Part shown: piece by piece, positions 35,157 to 43,279 of the stretch
How the letters are laid out: every line of letters begins with the position of its first letter
Numbering within the stretch: the stretch's first letter is position 1
Origin: Legionella hackeliae
GTDB taxonomy: Bacteria > Pseudomonadota > Gammaproteobacteria > Legionellales > Legionellaceae
DNA length: 64,000 bases
Assembly (NCBI RefSeq): GCF_000953655.1
Contig: NZ_LN681225.1
Location: 1,008,001 to 1,072,000, forward strand
Direction of reading: 5' to 3'
The notes under the pieces: model-generated
The model's database searches: none
Told to the model about the DNA's origin: nothing
Seen by the model: the letters and a program-made list of their open reading frames with translations, nothing else
Program-made: the position numbers and the translations under genes

Positions 35157-36161
35157 ATGATTCGAGAACGTTTGGCAGCGTTTCAATATTGGCCTCATGT
35201 AGTGACCATAGCAATTATTATTCTAGCTTATGCTGGCTATCGTTATTTTGCCTATTATTTTACCTGGTCTGATGATTCTTATGTTTCAGCCAATATCATT
35301 AATATGGCGTCTTTAGTGGATGGCAATATTAGCCAAATCTATGTTCTTGAAAATCAGAATGTTAAAAAGGGACAAAAGCTGATTGAAATTGATCCCCGCC
35401 CTTACAAATATGCAATGGATAAGGCATTGGCCGATTGGAATATTGCCAAGATTAATTATGAAAATGACAAGCTCAACATCGAAATAGCTAAAGAAAAGCT
35501 GCAGCAAAATCAGGCGCTTCTTGCATTAAGCCAAGATCATTACCGACGTTATCAAAAATTGCTAACTGAAAGTGCTTTACCAGAAATTCAGGTTATCAAT
35601 GTCGAAGCCAAGATAAAAGAACAAGAAGCGATGGTATTGGCTGCCGGACAACAATTGCGCGTTGCTGAACTGAATTTTGATGATAATGCTGTTTTAGCGG
35701 CCAAAGCAAAATATGAAAAGGCCCGTTATATGTATGAACATACTACTGTAGTTGCGCCTGCTGATGGTTATATTACTAATTTCAATTTACGTGTAGGACA
35801 ATACATAAAGGTAGGCGAGGGATTATTCGCACTCGTGGAAACAAAACTCTGGTGGGTCGAAACGCGCTACCGTGAAACAGCCATTCGTTTGATAAAACCT
35901 GGGGATAAAGTAAAAATTAAAATTGATATGTATCCAGGAAAGATATTTCATGGCCATGTAAAAAGTATAGGTTGGGGAATTAACCGTGTTCAAGCTGGAG
36001 CGGTTGCTCCTTCTACACTTCTTTATATGGAAGCAACAGAAGACTGGATAAAAATAGCACAGCGTTTTCCAGTGAGGATTTATATTGATGATGTAGATCC
36101 TAAATATCCTCTAAGGATAGGAGCTAGTGCGACGACAACAACCTATCCTACGAGGGATTAA
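35157..36161 (+). CDS. HlyD-family membrane fusion protein of an efflux system
   Basis: One N-terminal membrane helix (about 16-38) is followed by a biotinyl-lipoyl half (NISQIYVLENQNVKKGQKL), a coiled-coil hairpin (about 85-190) and a beta-barrel with VVAPADGYITNFNLRVGQYI. The shape matches EmrA/AaeA, the inner-membrane-anchored adaptors. ATG 35157 is preferred, with AAGGA eight bases upstream; a GTG at 35151 is possible. The FUSC transporter gene follows directly, so the pair resembles AaeA-AaeB for export of aromatic acids or similar compounds. Confidence 0.9.
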   Translation: MIRERLAAFQYWPHVVTIAIIILAYAGYRYFAYYFTWSDDSYVSANIINMASLVDGNISQIYVLENQNVKKGQKLIEIDPRPYKYAMDKALADWNIAKINYENDKLNIEIAKEKLQQNQALLALSQDHYRRYQKLLTESALPEIQVINVEAKIKEQEAMVLAAGQQLRVAELNFDDNAVLAAKAKYEKARYMYEHTTVVAPADGYITNFNLRVGQYIKVGEGLFALVETKLWWVETRYRETAIRLIKPGDKVKIKIDMYPGKIFHGHVKSIGWGINRVQAGAVAPSTLLYMEATEDWIKIAQRFPVRIYIDDVDPKYPLRIGASATTTTYPTRD

Positions 36162-36208
36162 GAATTTTTAGGGCAATCACTGCAAATACTATAGAAAACA
36201 GAGCGGCA

Positions 36209-38224
36209 TTGCGGACTGCTATCGCTGCAGTGTGTGCAATTCTTCTTGCCTTTGCTCTCCATTTAGATAAACCCTATTGGTCAGGAATGACTGTCGTGAT
36301 AGTCGCTAATATTTACGTAGGTAGCATTATCGATAAAGCGATATTGCGTGTTGTTGGGACAGTTATCGGCGTATGGCTTGGGTTTGTATTGGCACGCATG
36401 ATTGCCAATAGCCTTTTCCTTTATCTATTAATCAATTTATTACTGATTACTGTTGCTGTTTATTATTACAATTTCAGCACCTATGCTTATGCCTATCTTT
36501 TAGGGGCGCTCGGCGCATTTATTGTGATTGCCCAATTGGCGACTAATCCTGAGGAAGTATTTAATGTTGCTATTTGGCGTCCTATTGAAATTGGTCTTGG
36601 TGTTTTGGTTTCAGCGGCTGCCGCATTTTGCCTTTTCCCAAACAACATCCATGAGCATATTCAAAAAAATGTGGCTGAAATTTTTGATTCCCTGAGCCAA
36701 CTATTTGAGGCGTTAAAAACAGCATTGCTGGCAGAAGATATTTCCCTCATTGAAATCAGTAACAGTAATTTAGCGCTTAAAAAGACGTTAAAAAAGACCA
36801 TTGAAATGATTGGATTTATGCGGCGTGAGTTAGGTATAAAACGAGAAAAAATTGATCAATTTCGTGTATTGTTGGATTTATTTTTTGATTTAACCCGTGC
36901 GATTTCATATTTTTCAAATTCGTGTGAAATCAAAAGGCAAGAAGAAATCAGTGCGTTTTCAAAAAATATAGAGCAGGTTTTTAGTGCCATTTGTCATGAT
37001 TTGGGGGGGTTAAAAGATGCATTTTTTATCGAAACCTCAATGCCTAAGACACTTAAAACCGGGGAAGCCATTGAAGCATTCAATGTGGCAATAGAGAATG
37101 AGCCTAACGCTAATTCAGCAAGAAAGTGTCTGGACTTAATCACTTTATTACAGCAAATTAATACGATGTTCACTACGTTAAATGATATTTTAATAAGTCA
37201 TCAGCCCCAAATAGCCTCCCAAAAAACATTCATCACACGACAGCAACAGTTAAGCAGTGATCCTGATATCATTAAACATAGTATTAAAGCTGGATTAGCT
37301 GCAATTCTTGCTCTGGTTTTTTGGCTCATTAGTAATTGGCCTGGTGGATTAAATGGCATCATTAGTAGCATTGTCATTTCAATCCGAAAAGACTTGTTTG
37401 AAATGAAAAATATTAGTTTTCATCGATTTTTAGGGTGTCTTTTAGGTGGGGGTGTTGCCTTATTTCCATTAGGATTTTTTTTCTTGAATCTGTACGCCTT
37501 TATTTTGCTTGTATTTTTTTCCGTTTGGGCATTTAGCTATTTTTCTTTCAAATATACAAAGTACGCTTATATTGGTTTGCAGGCAAATATTGCTTTAGTG
37601 ATTTGTTTAGCGCAGGCTGGTGGTCCACCGACTGAATTATGGCCTCCACTTGAGCGTTTTGGAGGAATTATTATCGGTATTGTCGCGAGCTTTATAGTAG
37701 GGAATGTTCTTTGGCGCGCACATCCACTGACACTACTGGCCAGAAATATTAGGAAAATATACGGATACCTTATTCACAATATGACAGTTTTATTTTCAGA
37801 GAAAGGAAGTCTTTATGACTTAACGCATTTGTTTTGGTTAACCCGCGGATTAATGGAATCATTGGATGGAGAGCCGTTAAGCTTGAGAAAGCAAAAACAA
37901 TTGCAAGAAGCAAAGGAACATTTTATTCAGCTAACACTGATCCAGGCGGCTTTAAGCTATATATATCGGGGGATAAATTTAGAAAAAGTACACCGCTTAG
38001 CCATAGCATCAGGGATTGATGTCTCGTTTATAGAGCAAGAATTGCTAATCCTTTATAAAGAGCCTAATCAAGGTGAACGAGAATTAATTCAACAAAAAAT
38101 AGCTGCTTTTTTTGATGAAACAAATTTTGAAATATTTGAGCATCGAACTTCTCGTAAAGCGATTAATTTTTTAAGTTATTTTAAAACATTAAAACGATTA
38201 TCTGCATTACGCTCCGATTTATAA
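36209..38224 (+). CDS. FUSC-family efflux transporter (AaeB-like), start uncertain
   Basis: The protein has two blocks of membrane helices (about 1-150 and 350-490), each followed by a soluble helical domain, as in the FUSC/AaeB family. It probably transports small organic acids with the HlyD partner. The start is unclear: TTG 36209 has no binding site, and the frame is open back into the hlyD gene with plausible protein sequence (ANTIENRAA) just before it. No ATG or GTG lies in that stretch, so an ATT, ATC or ATA start after AGGG (36169-36172), or a sequence change, must be considered. Length from TTG is 671. Confidence 0.8.
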   Translation: MRTAIAAVCAILLAFALHLDKPYWSGMTVVIVANIYVGSIIDKAILRVVGTVIGVWLGFVLARMIANSLFLYLLINLLLITVAVYYYNFSTYAYAYLLGALGAFIVIAQLATNPEEVFNVAIWRPIEIGLGVLVSAAAAFCLFPNNIHEHIQKNVAEIFDSLSQLFEALKTALLAEDISLIEISNSNLALKKTLKKTIEMIGFMRRELGIKREKIDQFRVLLDLFFDLTRAISYFSNSCEIKRQEEISAFSKNIEQVFSAICHDLGGLKDAFFIETSMPKTLKTGEAIEAFNVAIENEPNANSARKCLDLITLLQQINTMFTTLNDILISHQPQIASQKTFITRQQQLSSDPDIIKHSIKAGLAAILALVFWLISNWPGGLNGIISSIVISIRKDLFEMKNISFHRFLGCLLGGGVALFPLGFFFLNLYAFILLVFFSVWAFSYFSFKYTKYAYIGLQANIALVICLAQAGGPPTELWPPLERFGGIIIGIVASFIVGNVLWRAHPLTLLARNIRKIYGYLIHNMTVLFSEKGSLYDLTHLFWLTRGLMESLDGEPLSLRKQKQLQEAKEHFIQLTLIQAALSYIYRGINLEKVHRLAIASGIDVSFIEQELLILYKEPNQGERELIQQKIAAFFDETNFEIFEHRTSRKAINFLSYFKTLKRLSALRSDL

Positions 38225-38356
38225 TCCAGGATTTTAAGATTAAATAACTTGGAAATCACGCTGTATTTGTATCTCAAATCAAGGTTATAGTAATCCTGCT
38301 AATCATAACGGTTACATCATTTGTTGATGATGAATGAATTATAGAAGGGAGCTCTG

Positions 38357-38818
38357 ATGGATGTTTTAAAAAAATTAAAAGAAATGCTTAGTATGAAAGC
38401 GCCTTACACCTCTTCCTCAGGTCATCGTAATGCCCAACGAAGTAATGCTGTGGCAGAGGTTGTCGGAGAGGGACTACAGATGTTTAATCCTGTGGCCGTA
38501 GTGCCGAGTAAGTTCGCTCAAAGCTTAATTTCAGCGTATGGACTGTTCCGTTCAGATACGCATGTTACTGAGAAAGTCATTCATTTTCTGCAAGCTTCAA
38601 TTTCAGCAGCTCAGTTAGGGTTGGTAATTACTTTGTATTTCCAAAGTGGTGTTTGTGATGCGGATTTGGAAGGTGATATTTGTAAAGCAATTTTCCTTTG
38701 TGAGCTCTTATATAAAGGTACTTTATTAGTAGGTTGGGTGCCTAGCGAAATGTCGCAAGACCCTGTAGAGAATGCAACTACTGCTGATCCTGAGAATGAC
38801 ACGGGTCTTACCATATAA
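38357..38818 (+). CDS. Orphan small protein with hydrophobic segments
   Basis: I do not recognise this 153-residue protein. After a polar, serine-rich start (about 1-35) come two amphipathic to hydrophobic segments (about 42-60 and 78-125, ISAAQLGLVITLYFQSG), and a polar tail rich in Asp, Glu and Thr. Four cysteines lie in the second half. AAGGGAGC is a good binding site before the ATG. It lies between the FUSC gene and a truncated adaptor gene, with no operon link visible. Confidence 0.6.
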   Translation: MDVLKKLKEMLSMKAPYTSSSGHRNAQRSNAVAEVVGEGLQMFNPVAVVPSKFAQSLISAYGLFRSDTHVTEKVIHFLQASISAAQLGLVITLYFQSGVCDADLEGDICKAIFLCELLYKGTLLVGWVPSEMSQDPVENATTADPENDTGLTI

Positions 38819-38922
38819 CTCGAAATTTTATTTTCCAAGATGTGGATTTATATGGTTATTTTTTCATAAAGTACTATTATGAGGTGAAAAGCTGAATTGG
38901 ATAACACTGATCAAGGATGATT

Positions 38923-39288
38923 ATGCACAAGTTATGGCCACGAGTTTGTTATTTAATGCTATCTACTGCATTACTTTTATCGTGTGGCGAAAAAGAAAGT
39001 AAGCAGTCTACAGAGGTGGCAAGGCCTGTAAAAGTTATTCAAATTGGTAATTATAAATCGTTTGACAGCCGTGCTTTTCCTGGTCGCGCGAAAGCTTCTC
39101 AGGAAGTCGACCTTTCATTTAATGTAAGTGGATCGTTGACTGAGCTACCTATTAAAGTGGGCGATAAGGTTAAAAAAGGTGATCTTATTGCAAAACTTGA
39201 CCCCAGAGAATTCGATGCAAAATTAAAATCGGCCAAGGCGGAGGCAACCCGAGACAAACAAAATTATTTGCGTCCTGTATGTTCTTGA
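38923..39288 (+). pseudogene. Truncated RND efflux periplasmic adaptor (MFP)
   Basis: This is the first third of an AcrA/MexA-type adaptor. It has a lipoprotein signal (LSTALLLSCGEKES), then PVKVIQIGNYKSFDSRAFPG, the lipoyl half VDLSFNVSGSLTELPIKVGD, and the first coiled-coil helix (KLKSAKAEATRDKQNYLR). It stops after about 121 residues, where a complete adaptor has 350-400. The break falls at about 39270, roughly 125 bp before direct repeat copy A of the hip island. No remaining part and no RND pump gene are in the window. AAGGA precedes ATG 38923. Confidence 0.85.
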
Positions 39289-39395
39289 TAGGGCAAGAAA
39301 AATGTGGGCATATAGACCCTTTAAGGGTTGAATGTTTGAATTATATCGCTGTGACTATAAATTGCACAAATGTTGTTTCTGGTTATATGGGCTAA

Positions 39396-39473
39396 AAATA
39401 AGGGGGTTGCGTTTCTGCAAAATTTCACGAAATAATAAAGTTATTAATATTAATGCCGGGTCATTATTGCCAA
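39396..39473 (+). repeat. Direct repeat A flanking the hip island
   Basis: About 75 bases here match 41659-41730 in the same orientation, including the identical core AAATTTCACGAAATAATAAA and the end TCATTATTGCCAA. The pair encloses a 2.2-kb segment. It has no coding sequence and could be the ends of an inserted unit or two copies of an interspersed repeat. Confidence 0.8.
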
Positions 39474-39557
39474 TGCTTTCTCGTCGCATTTTGACAAGCT
39501 ATAGGTAATATAACTCCTGATGCTGTATATACTCCTTACTTTCAAGAAGAGCTCATC

Positions 39558-40436
39558 ATGGACGAGAAAGAACAAGAAGCATTGGAAGGTGCTTTAGAGG
39601 AAATAAAAAAGAGTATTCATCCTTTTCTTCTACCAACAGATAAATTAACAAAAAAGGTATCTCATTTTTCGGAGCTTGCTAGTACCGTTGAATTTTTAAC
39701 TCAGGCTGATAGGCACCTTAAGAATTCGAACGCTAATCATGGAGGATTATTGGCGGTTCAAGACATACCTTTTCGAGAAATTTTTTCATTATTAAAAGAT
39801 TGTTATAGTGGCAAAATAAATGATCATTTACAGAGTCTTTTAGAGAGTGCTGAGGTTGAGTTAAACGTAAAAAAGCGTGATCCCAATAATCCTCAAAGTC
39901 CAAAGCAATTGGAAATTAAAATAGAACTTGCTGCAGCAGTGATTGATAAATACGCAGATTTGTTAACCATGGTTATTGGAAAAAAATCCAAAAGCAAAGA
40001 TGAGCAAGTTATTATCAAAAATGCTTCTACGGTCATTGACGATTCCGCTAAAAAGTTACGACGCATTCATTTAATGTATGGTATTAGTCAACTTGAGCAA
40101 GAAGTTTATCATTGCATCGATGAGCATAGCGCAACCCATTGTCTTCCCTTTTTTTGCACAGGCAAGACGATTAGCCAGTATAAGGCATTAGCGGCTATTT
40201 TAAATAATCTTCTTTCAGAGCCGTTATCAGCAAGCGAATTGGCCGGAGGCATTTACACGGTTCGTTTAAAACTTCAAAGCCTTCCGGATCTGTCTGTTCA
40301 ACGTCGCTTAACGACAGCCATGAATCAGGTATTAAAAACCGATGGTTATCCAGTTGAGGAAAAAGAAGCTGAAAAATTTATTCAAATTTATCAGACGCGT
40401 ATGGAGCAGATAAATAGCGTCACTTATGATTTGTAA
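39558..40436 (+). CDS. Orphan helical protein inside the direct-repeat island
   Basis: I do not recognise this 292-residue protein. It is mostly alpha-helical and charged, with no signal peptide or membrane segment. Two cysteines sit close together (HCLPFFC, about residues 194-200). The start MDEKEQEALEGALEEIKKS is acidic. An AAGAAGAGC sequence lies nine bases before the ATG. Base composition is like that of its neighbours. Together with the hip locus it forms the cargo of the repeat-bounded segment. An effector role is possible but I see no evidence. Confidence 0.6.
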   Translation: MDEKEQEALEGALEEIKKSIHPFLLPTDKLTKKVSHFSELASTVEFLTQADRHLKNSNANHGGLLAVQDIPFREIFSLLKDCYSGKINDHLQSLLESAEVELNVKKRDPNNPQSPKQLEIKIELAAAVIDKYADLLTMVIGKKSKSKDEQVIIKNASTVIDDSAKKLRRIHLMYGISQLEQEVYHCIDEHSATHCLPFFCTGKTISQYKALAAILNNLLSEPLSASELAGGIYTVRLKLQSLPDLSVQRRLTTAMNQVLKTDGYPVEEKEAEKFIQIYQTRMEQINSVTYDL

Positions 40437-40561
40437 TAACAAAACAGCCAAGGTTGGGTTCAATCTTGTTACATTAAGATTTTACATCAAGGAGCAGGCT
40501 TCGGAGTCTCAGCATGACAACTATCTTTTTGTAAATATTGGTTTTAATCCGCCCAAAAGAG

Positions 40562-40738
40562 TTAATTTATAGGGGTTAAGGAAGTTTTTTTGTCGTCTTC
40601 TTTTAGTTGCATAAAGTCCCTCTGTATATGCCACACCAAAAGGCAAATATTATCCTTGTTTTTATAAAAATGAACAAGCGCTTCCACACCCCAGTTAAAA
40701 TAAACGCTATATGACCAAAAAGGCGTTTCTATATAATC
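40562..40738 (-). pseudogene. Possible C-terminal fragment of an unidentified gene
   Basis: On the minus strand a frame without a start reads as natural protein (WSYSVYFNWGVEALVHFY, ICLLVWHIQRDFMQLKEDD) and ends in TAA at 40562. A stop precedes it near 40738, and it overlaps the first hip operator. I cannot name the family. Within the 420-bp gap between the orphan gene and hipB this is the only coding-like signal. Confidence 0.3.
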
Positions 40739-40854
40739 CTATTTAATTAGGATTTTAAAGGGGTTATTGTTGTTTTTTTAAATTAATCCTACTTAAATAG
40801 GATTAATCAATAAATTAACTCTAAAATTTATATTAAGTCTACCTCAATAGTATT
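40735..40854 (+). promoter_or_regulatory. Three evenly spaced HipB-type operators upstream of hipB
   Basis: Palindromes AATCCTATTTAATTAGGATT (40735-40754) and AATCCTACTTAAATAGGATT (40785-40804) are near identical. A third, degenerate copy (40835-40854, AAGTCTACCTCAATAGTATT, 15 of 20 positions matching the second) ends two bases before the hipB ATG. Their starts are exactly 50 bases apart. E. coli HipB binds TATCC-N8-GGATA sites; these resemble them with N10. They should mediate autorepression. Confidence 0.8.
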
Positions 40855-40856
40855 AT

Positions 40857-41138
40857 ATGGCTAAGCAAATTAAAAAAATAAAAACGCCTAACCTCCAGCA
40901 GCCGCTGACTGCAGAGTTGTTAGGGGAAATCATCAAAGCACGTCGAACTCAAAGTGATTTACGGTTAGAAGATGCGGCTGCTCTATGTGCTGTTGCTAAA
41001 GAAACCTTTATGAAAGTCGAGCATGGGCAAGCGGGTTGTCAATTGGCAAGTGTATTACAAATTTGTGCTGGTTTAGGAATAAATCTTTACGTAAAGCCTT
41101 GGGCGGATAATGGCGAGGATGAAAATGATTGGAGATAA
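40857..41138 (+). CDS. hipB: HipB-like antitoxin / XRE-family regulator
   Basis: The protein (93 residues) has an XRE-type helix-turn-helix: LLGEIIKARRTQSDLRLEDAA, then AALCAVAKETFMKVEHGQAG. It resembles the HipB antitoxin, which binds its operators and neutralises the HipA kinase. The operator array just upstream and the following hipA remnant support this. The start ATG lies two bases after the third operator, so translation and operator binding are close. The end overlaps the hipA start by 20 bp. Confidence 0.85.
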   Translation: MAKQIKKIKTPNLQQPLTAELLGEIIKARRTQSDLRLEDAAALCAVAKETFMKVEHGQAGCQLASVLQICAGLGINLYVKPWADNGEDENDWR

Positions 41139-41635
41139 GCAGGTCTTGGATGTTTATCTGGGAGAAGATCAGATAGCCAATATTACTTTTAACGCGAACC
41201 AAGCAACAAATACTCGATTGGGTTTTATTGAATATTTTGATATTTAACTGTGATGCACACGGTAAAAATATAAGCTTCTTTGTTGGGACTAATGGTATTT
41301 CGCTGGCACCTTTTTATGACTTGGTTAATATAAAAATGTACCCTGAATTTGAACATGATCTTGCAATGGCATTAGGAGATGAATTTGATGGGAATAGTAT
41401 TCATGCTTACCAGCTAGCTGATTTTGCAGACTCATGTCAGTTATCAAGGTCGTTTATGGCGAAACGGTTAAAATATTTGATTGGCAAATTACTAACTGCT
41501 TTGCAAGAGGAACCCAAGTTTATCAAGGTTAATAATAAAGAGGGAGCGTATTTAAATAAATATCAAGAACTTGTCATTGAAAGATGTAAGCATTTATTAA
41601 AACAGAGCAACCAAATTACCTCCATGAAGCTCTAG
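41119..41635 (+). pseudogene. hipA: HipA kinase toxin, internally deleted
   Basis: Two separate frames remain. From 41119 (or ATG 41125 with GAGGA upstream) the first 42 codons read like the HipA N-terminus (LDVYLGEDQIANITFN) and end in TAA at 41245-41247. A second frame from about 41228 carries the kinase catalytic loop NCDAHGKNISFF, the metal-binding APFYDLVNI and the C-terminal helices. About 250 residues that hold the ATP pocket and activation segment are missing. The toxin must be inactive, while hipB is intact. It is likely a deletion with frameshift between the two parts. Confidence 0.9.
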
Positions 41636-41658
41636 TCAGTCTCTCCTGGCAGATTTAC

Positions 41659-41730
41659 AAATAAGGGTTGCATTTCTGAAAAATTTCACGAAATAATAAA
41701 GTTTGATAATGTCGGATTCATTATTGCCAA
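41659..41730 (+). repeat. Direct repeat B flanking the hip island
   Basis: This is the right-hand partner of the copy at 39396-39473; it begins 24 bases after the hipA remnant's stop. The shared core includes GGGTTGC, TTTCTG, AAATTTCACGAAATAATAAA and ATTCATTATTGCCAA, with small indels. Confidence 0.8.
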
Positions 41731-41789
41731 ACGTCTAACTATTCATCCTTTGAATTCTTAATCCACCACGTAAAGAGTTTGAACTATTA

Positions 41790-42350
41790 ATGGCTTTTTT
41801 TAATGAGACAAAGAGGCAGCAATTAGTTATTATTTTTTTTATCATCCTCACAGTGCTGGCGGCTGCATTTTTCCTTTATTCAGTATATCTGCATCGTCAT
41901 ATCATAAATACTTATGAGCTTTCTTTTCGAAAATGGCAATCACAACAGTTAGATAACTACACATTAGAATATAATGGTGATTGCCTATATACAGTAAGCG
42001 TTAAGCAAGGAATACAGAAAGCGATTAAGAAAACTGCTACAAGTGATAATTTAGGATGTGAATTTATACCGGCGTGGCTCGGTGAAAAACAGCCAATGCA
42101 TGCATTGTTCGCACAGCTGATTAATTCACCCATTCCACATTGTGGCGCAAATGGCTGCAGTTGCGATTATATTGATTGGTTTACAATACGCTTTGATAAG
42201 AAATTAGGATATATCAATTATTGGAAATCAATAAATTCAGGTCCGTTTATACCCTATATTACTGTGGATTTTCCCTTCATAACAAAATATTGCCATTTAA
42301 TGTATACAAAACCGATAAACTTTACTGTAAACATAAGGCCTCTAGAGTGA
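41790..42350 (+). CDS. Membrane-anchored hypothetical protein
   Basis: The protein (186 residues) starts with one transmembrane helix (about 11-33, LVIIFFIILTVLAAAFFLYS) and has a periplasmic domain. The sequence FRKWQSQQLDNYTLEYNGDC recalls DUF6174-type proteins (W...Y.f.y...C), but I am not certain. Cysteines occur in GDCLYT, NLGCEF and CGANGCSCDY. It is followed by a four-base GTGA overlap with the next gene, so the two are translationally coupled and probably interact. Confidence 0.6.
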   Translation: MAFFNETKRQQLVIIFFIILTVLAAAFFLYSVYLHRHIINTYELSFRKWQSQQLDNYTLEYNGDCLYTVSVKQGIQKAIKKTATSDNLGCEFIPAWLGEKQPMHALFAQLINSPIPHCGANGCSCDYIDWFTIRFDKKLGYINYWKSINSGPFIPYITVDFPFITKYCHLMYTKPINFTVNIRPLE

Positions 42351-42793
42351 ATATAATATTCTCGGTTCTGTTCTGCAAAAACAGCGTGGGTGCTATAAAG
42401 AATAGTGGTTTAATACTACTATTACAGATAATATTACTTCTGGAATTAGTTTTATCCTTAATGCAATATCAACCCCAATTAGTGAATAAAGCCCTATTTT
42501 TTGTGGTATTGCTTTGTCTTTTCAATTTAATTTTGGTTTTTTATTCAAAAGCTCATTATTTTTTCGCATATAATAATGCCTTTTTTATCGGGCTTTGGTT
42601 GCTTGCAGCAATCTTTGCTATCGAACAATTGTTATTAGTACTCGTTTCGCCTTATTTTATCTCTGCTCGCCTTATTTATATGTGGGCACTGTATTTTTTA
42701 TTTTATTCCCTACTTAGTTACTTTTGGGGAATTATGATGTTTATTAATATACTCAATGCTTTTATTTCAAAACCTTTGAGACAATCCTCCTAA
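42347..42793 (+). CDS. Polytopic small membrane protein coupled to the preceding gene
   Basis: I chose GTG 42347, which overlaps the previous stop as GTGA and has ATAAGGCC upstream. The 148-residue product has four hydrophobic helices (about 20-42, 50-68, 75-98 and 110-132) and little else. I do not recognise the family. A longer frame from 42221 runs inside the previous gene and is unlikely to be translated. The pair may form a membrane complex. Confidence 0.6.
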   Translation: MNIIFSVLFCKNSVGAIKNSGLILLLQIILLLELVLSLMQYQPQLVNKALFFVVLLCLFNLILVFYSKAHYFFAYNNAFFIGLWLLAAIFAIEQLLLVLVSPYFISARLIYMWALYFLFYSLLSYFWGIMMFINILNAFISKPLRQSS

Positions 42794-42806
42794 ATACATG
42801 CCTGGT

Positions 42807-42951
42807 CGTAGCCTGGTTGACGCTTGCGGCAACCAGTTTTCATTTAAAAAATTGATTGCCCGAAGGTTGTCTTGGCAAATGCTTCTGACCTAAAAAAAAT
42901 CATTGATTAGTAATTGGAAACCCGGTTGCCGCAAGTGTCAATCAGGCTATG
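42807..42951. repeat. Long inverted repeat, palindromic element family B, copy 2
   Basis: Arms at 42807-42834 (starting CGTAGCCTGGTTGACGC) and 42924-42951 are complementary with three mismatches and enclose 89 bases. The outer arm matches the element at 14247-14332, while the inner arms differ yet remain complementary. It lies between the membrane protein gene and tRNA-Phe. Confidence 0.82.
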
Positions 42952-43056
42952 CTTTTGAATTAAAAGGGTGTGAGGTTATTATGCTAAATTTATATTTAAC
43001 CTTGAAAACACTGAACTTATGTTTGAAAGAAATATGATAATAAATCAAGAACTACA

Positions 43057-43132
<76 letters not shown>

Positions 43133-43144
43133 GAAGAGGTTGCT

Positions 43145-43173
43145 ATTAAACTCCGAGAATGCTTTTGAGTCAA
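43145..43173 (-). promoter_or_regulatory. Sigma-70-type promoter of tRNA-Phe
   Basis: On the minus strand TTGACT (43173-43168) and TTTAAT (43150-43145) are separated by exactly 17 bases, and the -10 box ends 12 bases before the tRNA. The fit is good for a strong housekeeping promoter. Confidence 0.75.
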
Positions 43174-43279
43174 GTAGAGTTTGTCGTTTTTTTGCAAAAA
43201 AATCATGTCAGCGAACTTCTCTGAATAACTACTTATCTTAACGGTTTAATTTTGCACTAAGAGAGTGCGAGACATCTTT

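Noticed and set aside
38357-38818. Assigning the small orphan protein to the efflux operon
   Set aside because: A 132-bp gap and its own binding site separate it, and no functional link is visible.
42221-42346. Longer start for the polytopic membrane protein
   Set aside because: The extension lies inside the previous gene and reads as non-membrane, low-quality sequence; GTG 42347 with GTGA overlap is better.
43181-43210. T/A-rich palindrome near tRNA-Phe as a terminator
   Set aside because: The TTTTTTTGCAAAAAAA sequence lacks a GC stem and lies upstream of the tRNA promoter.
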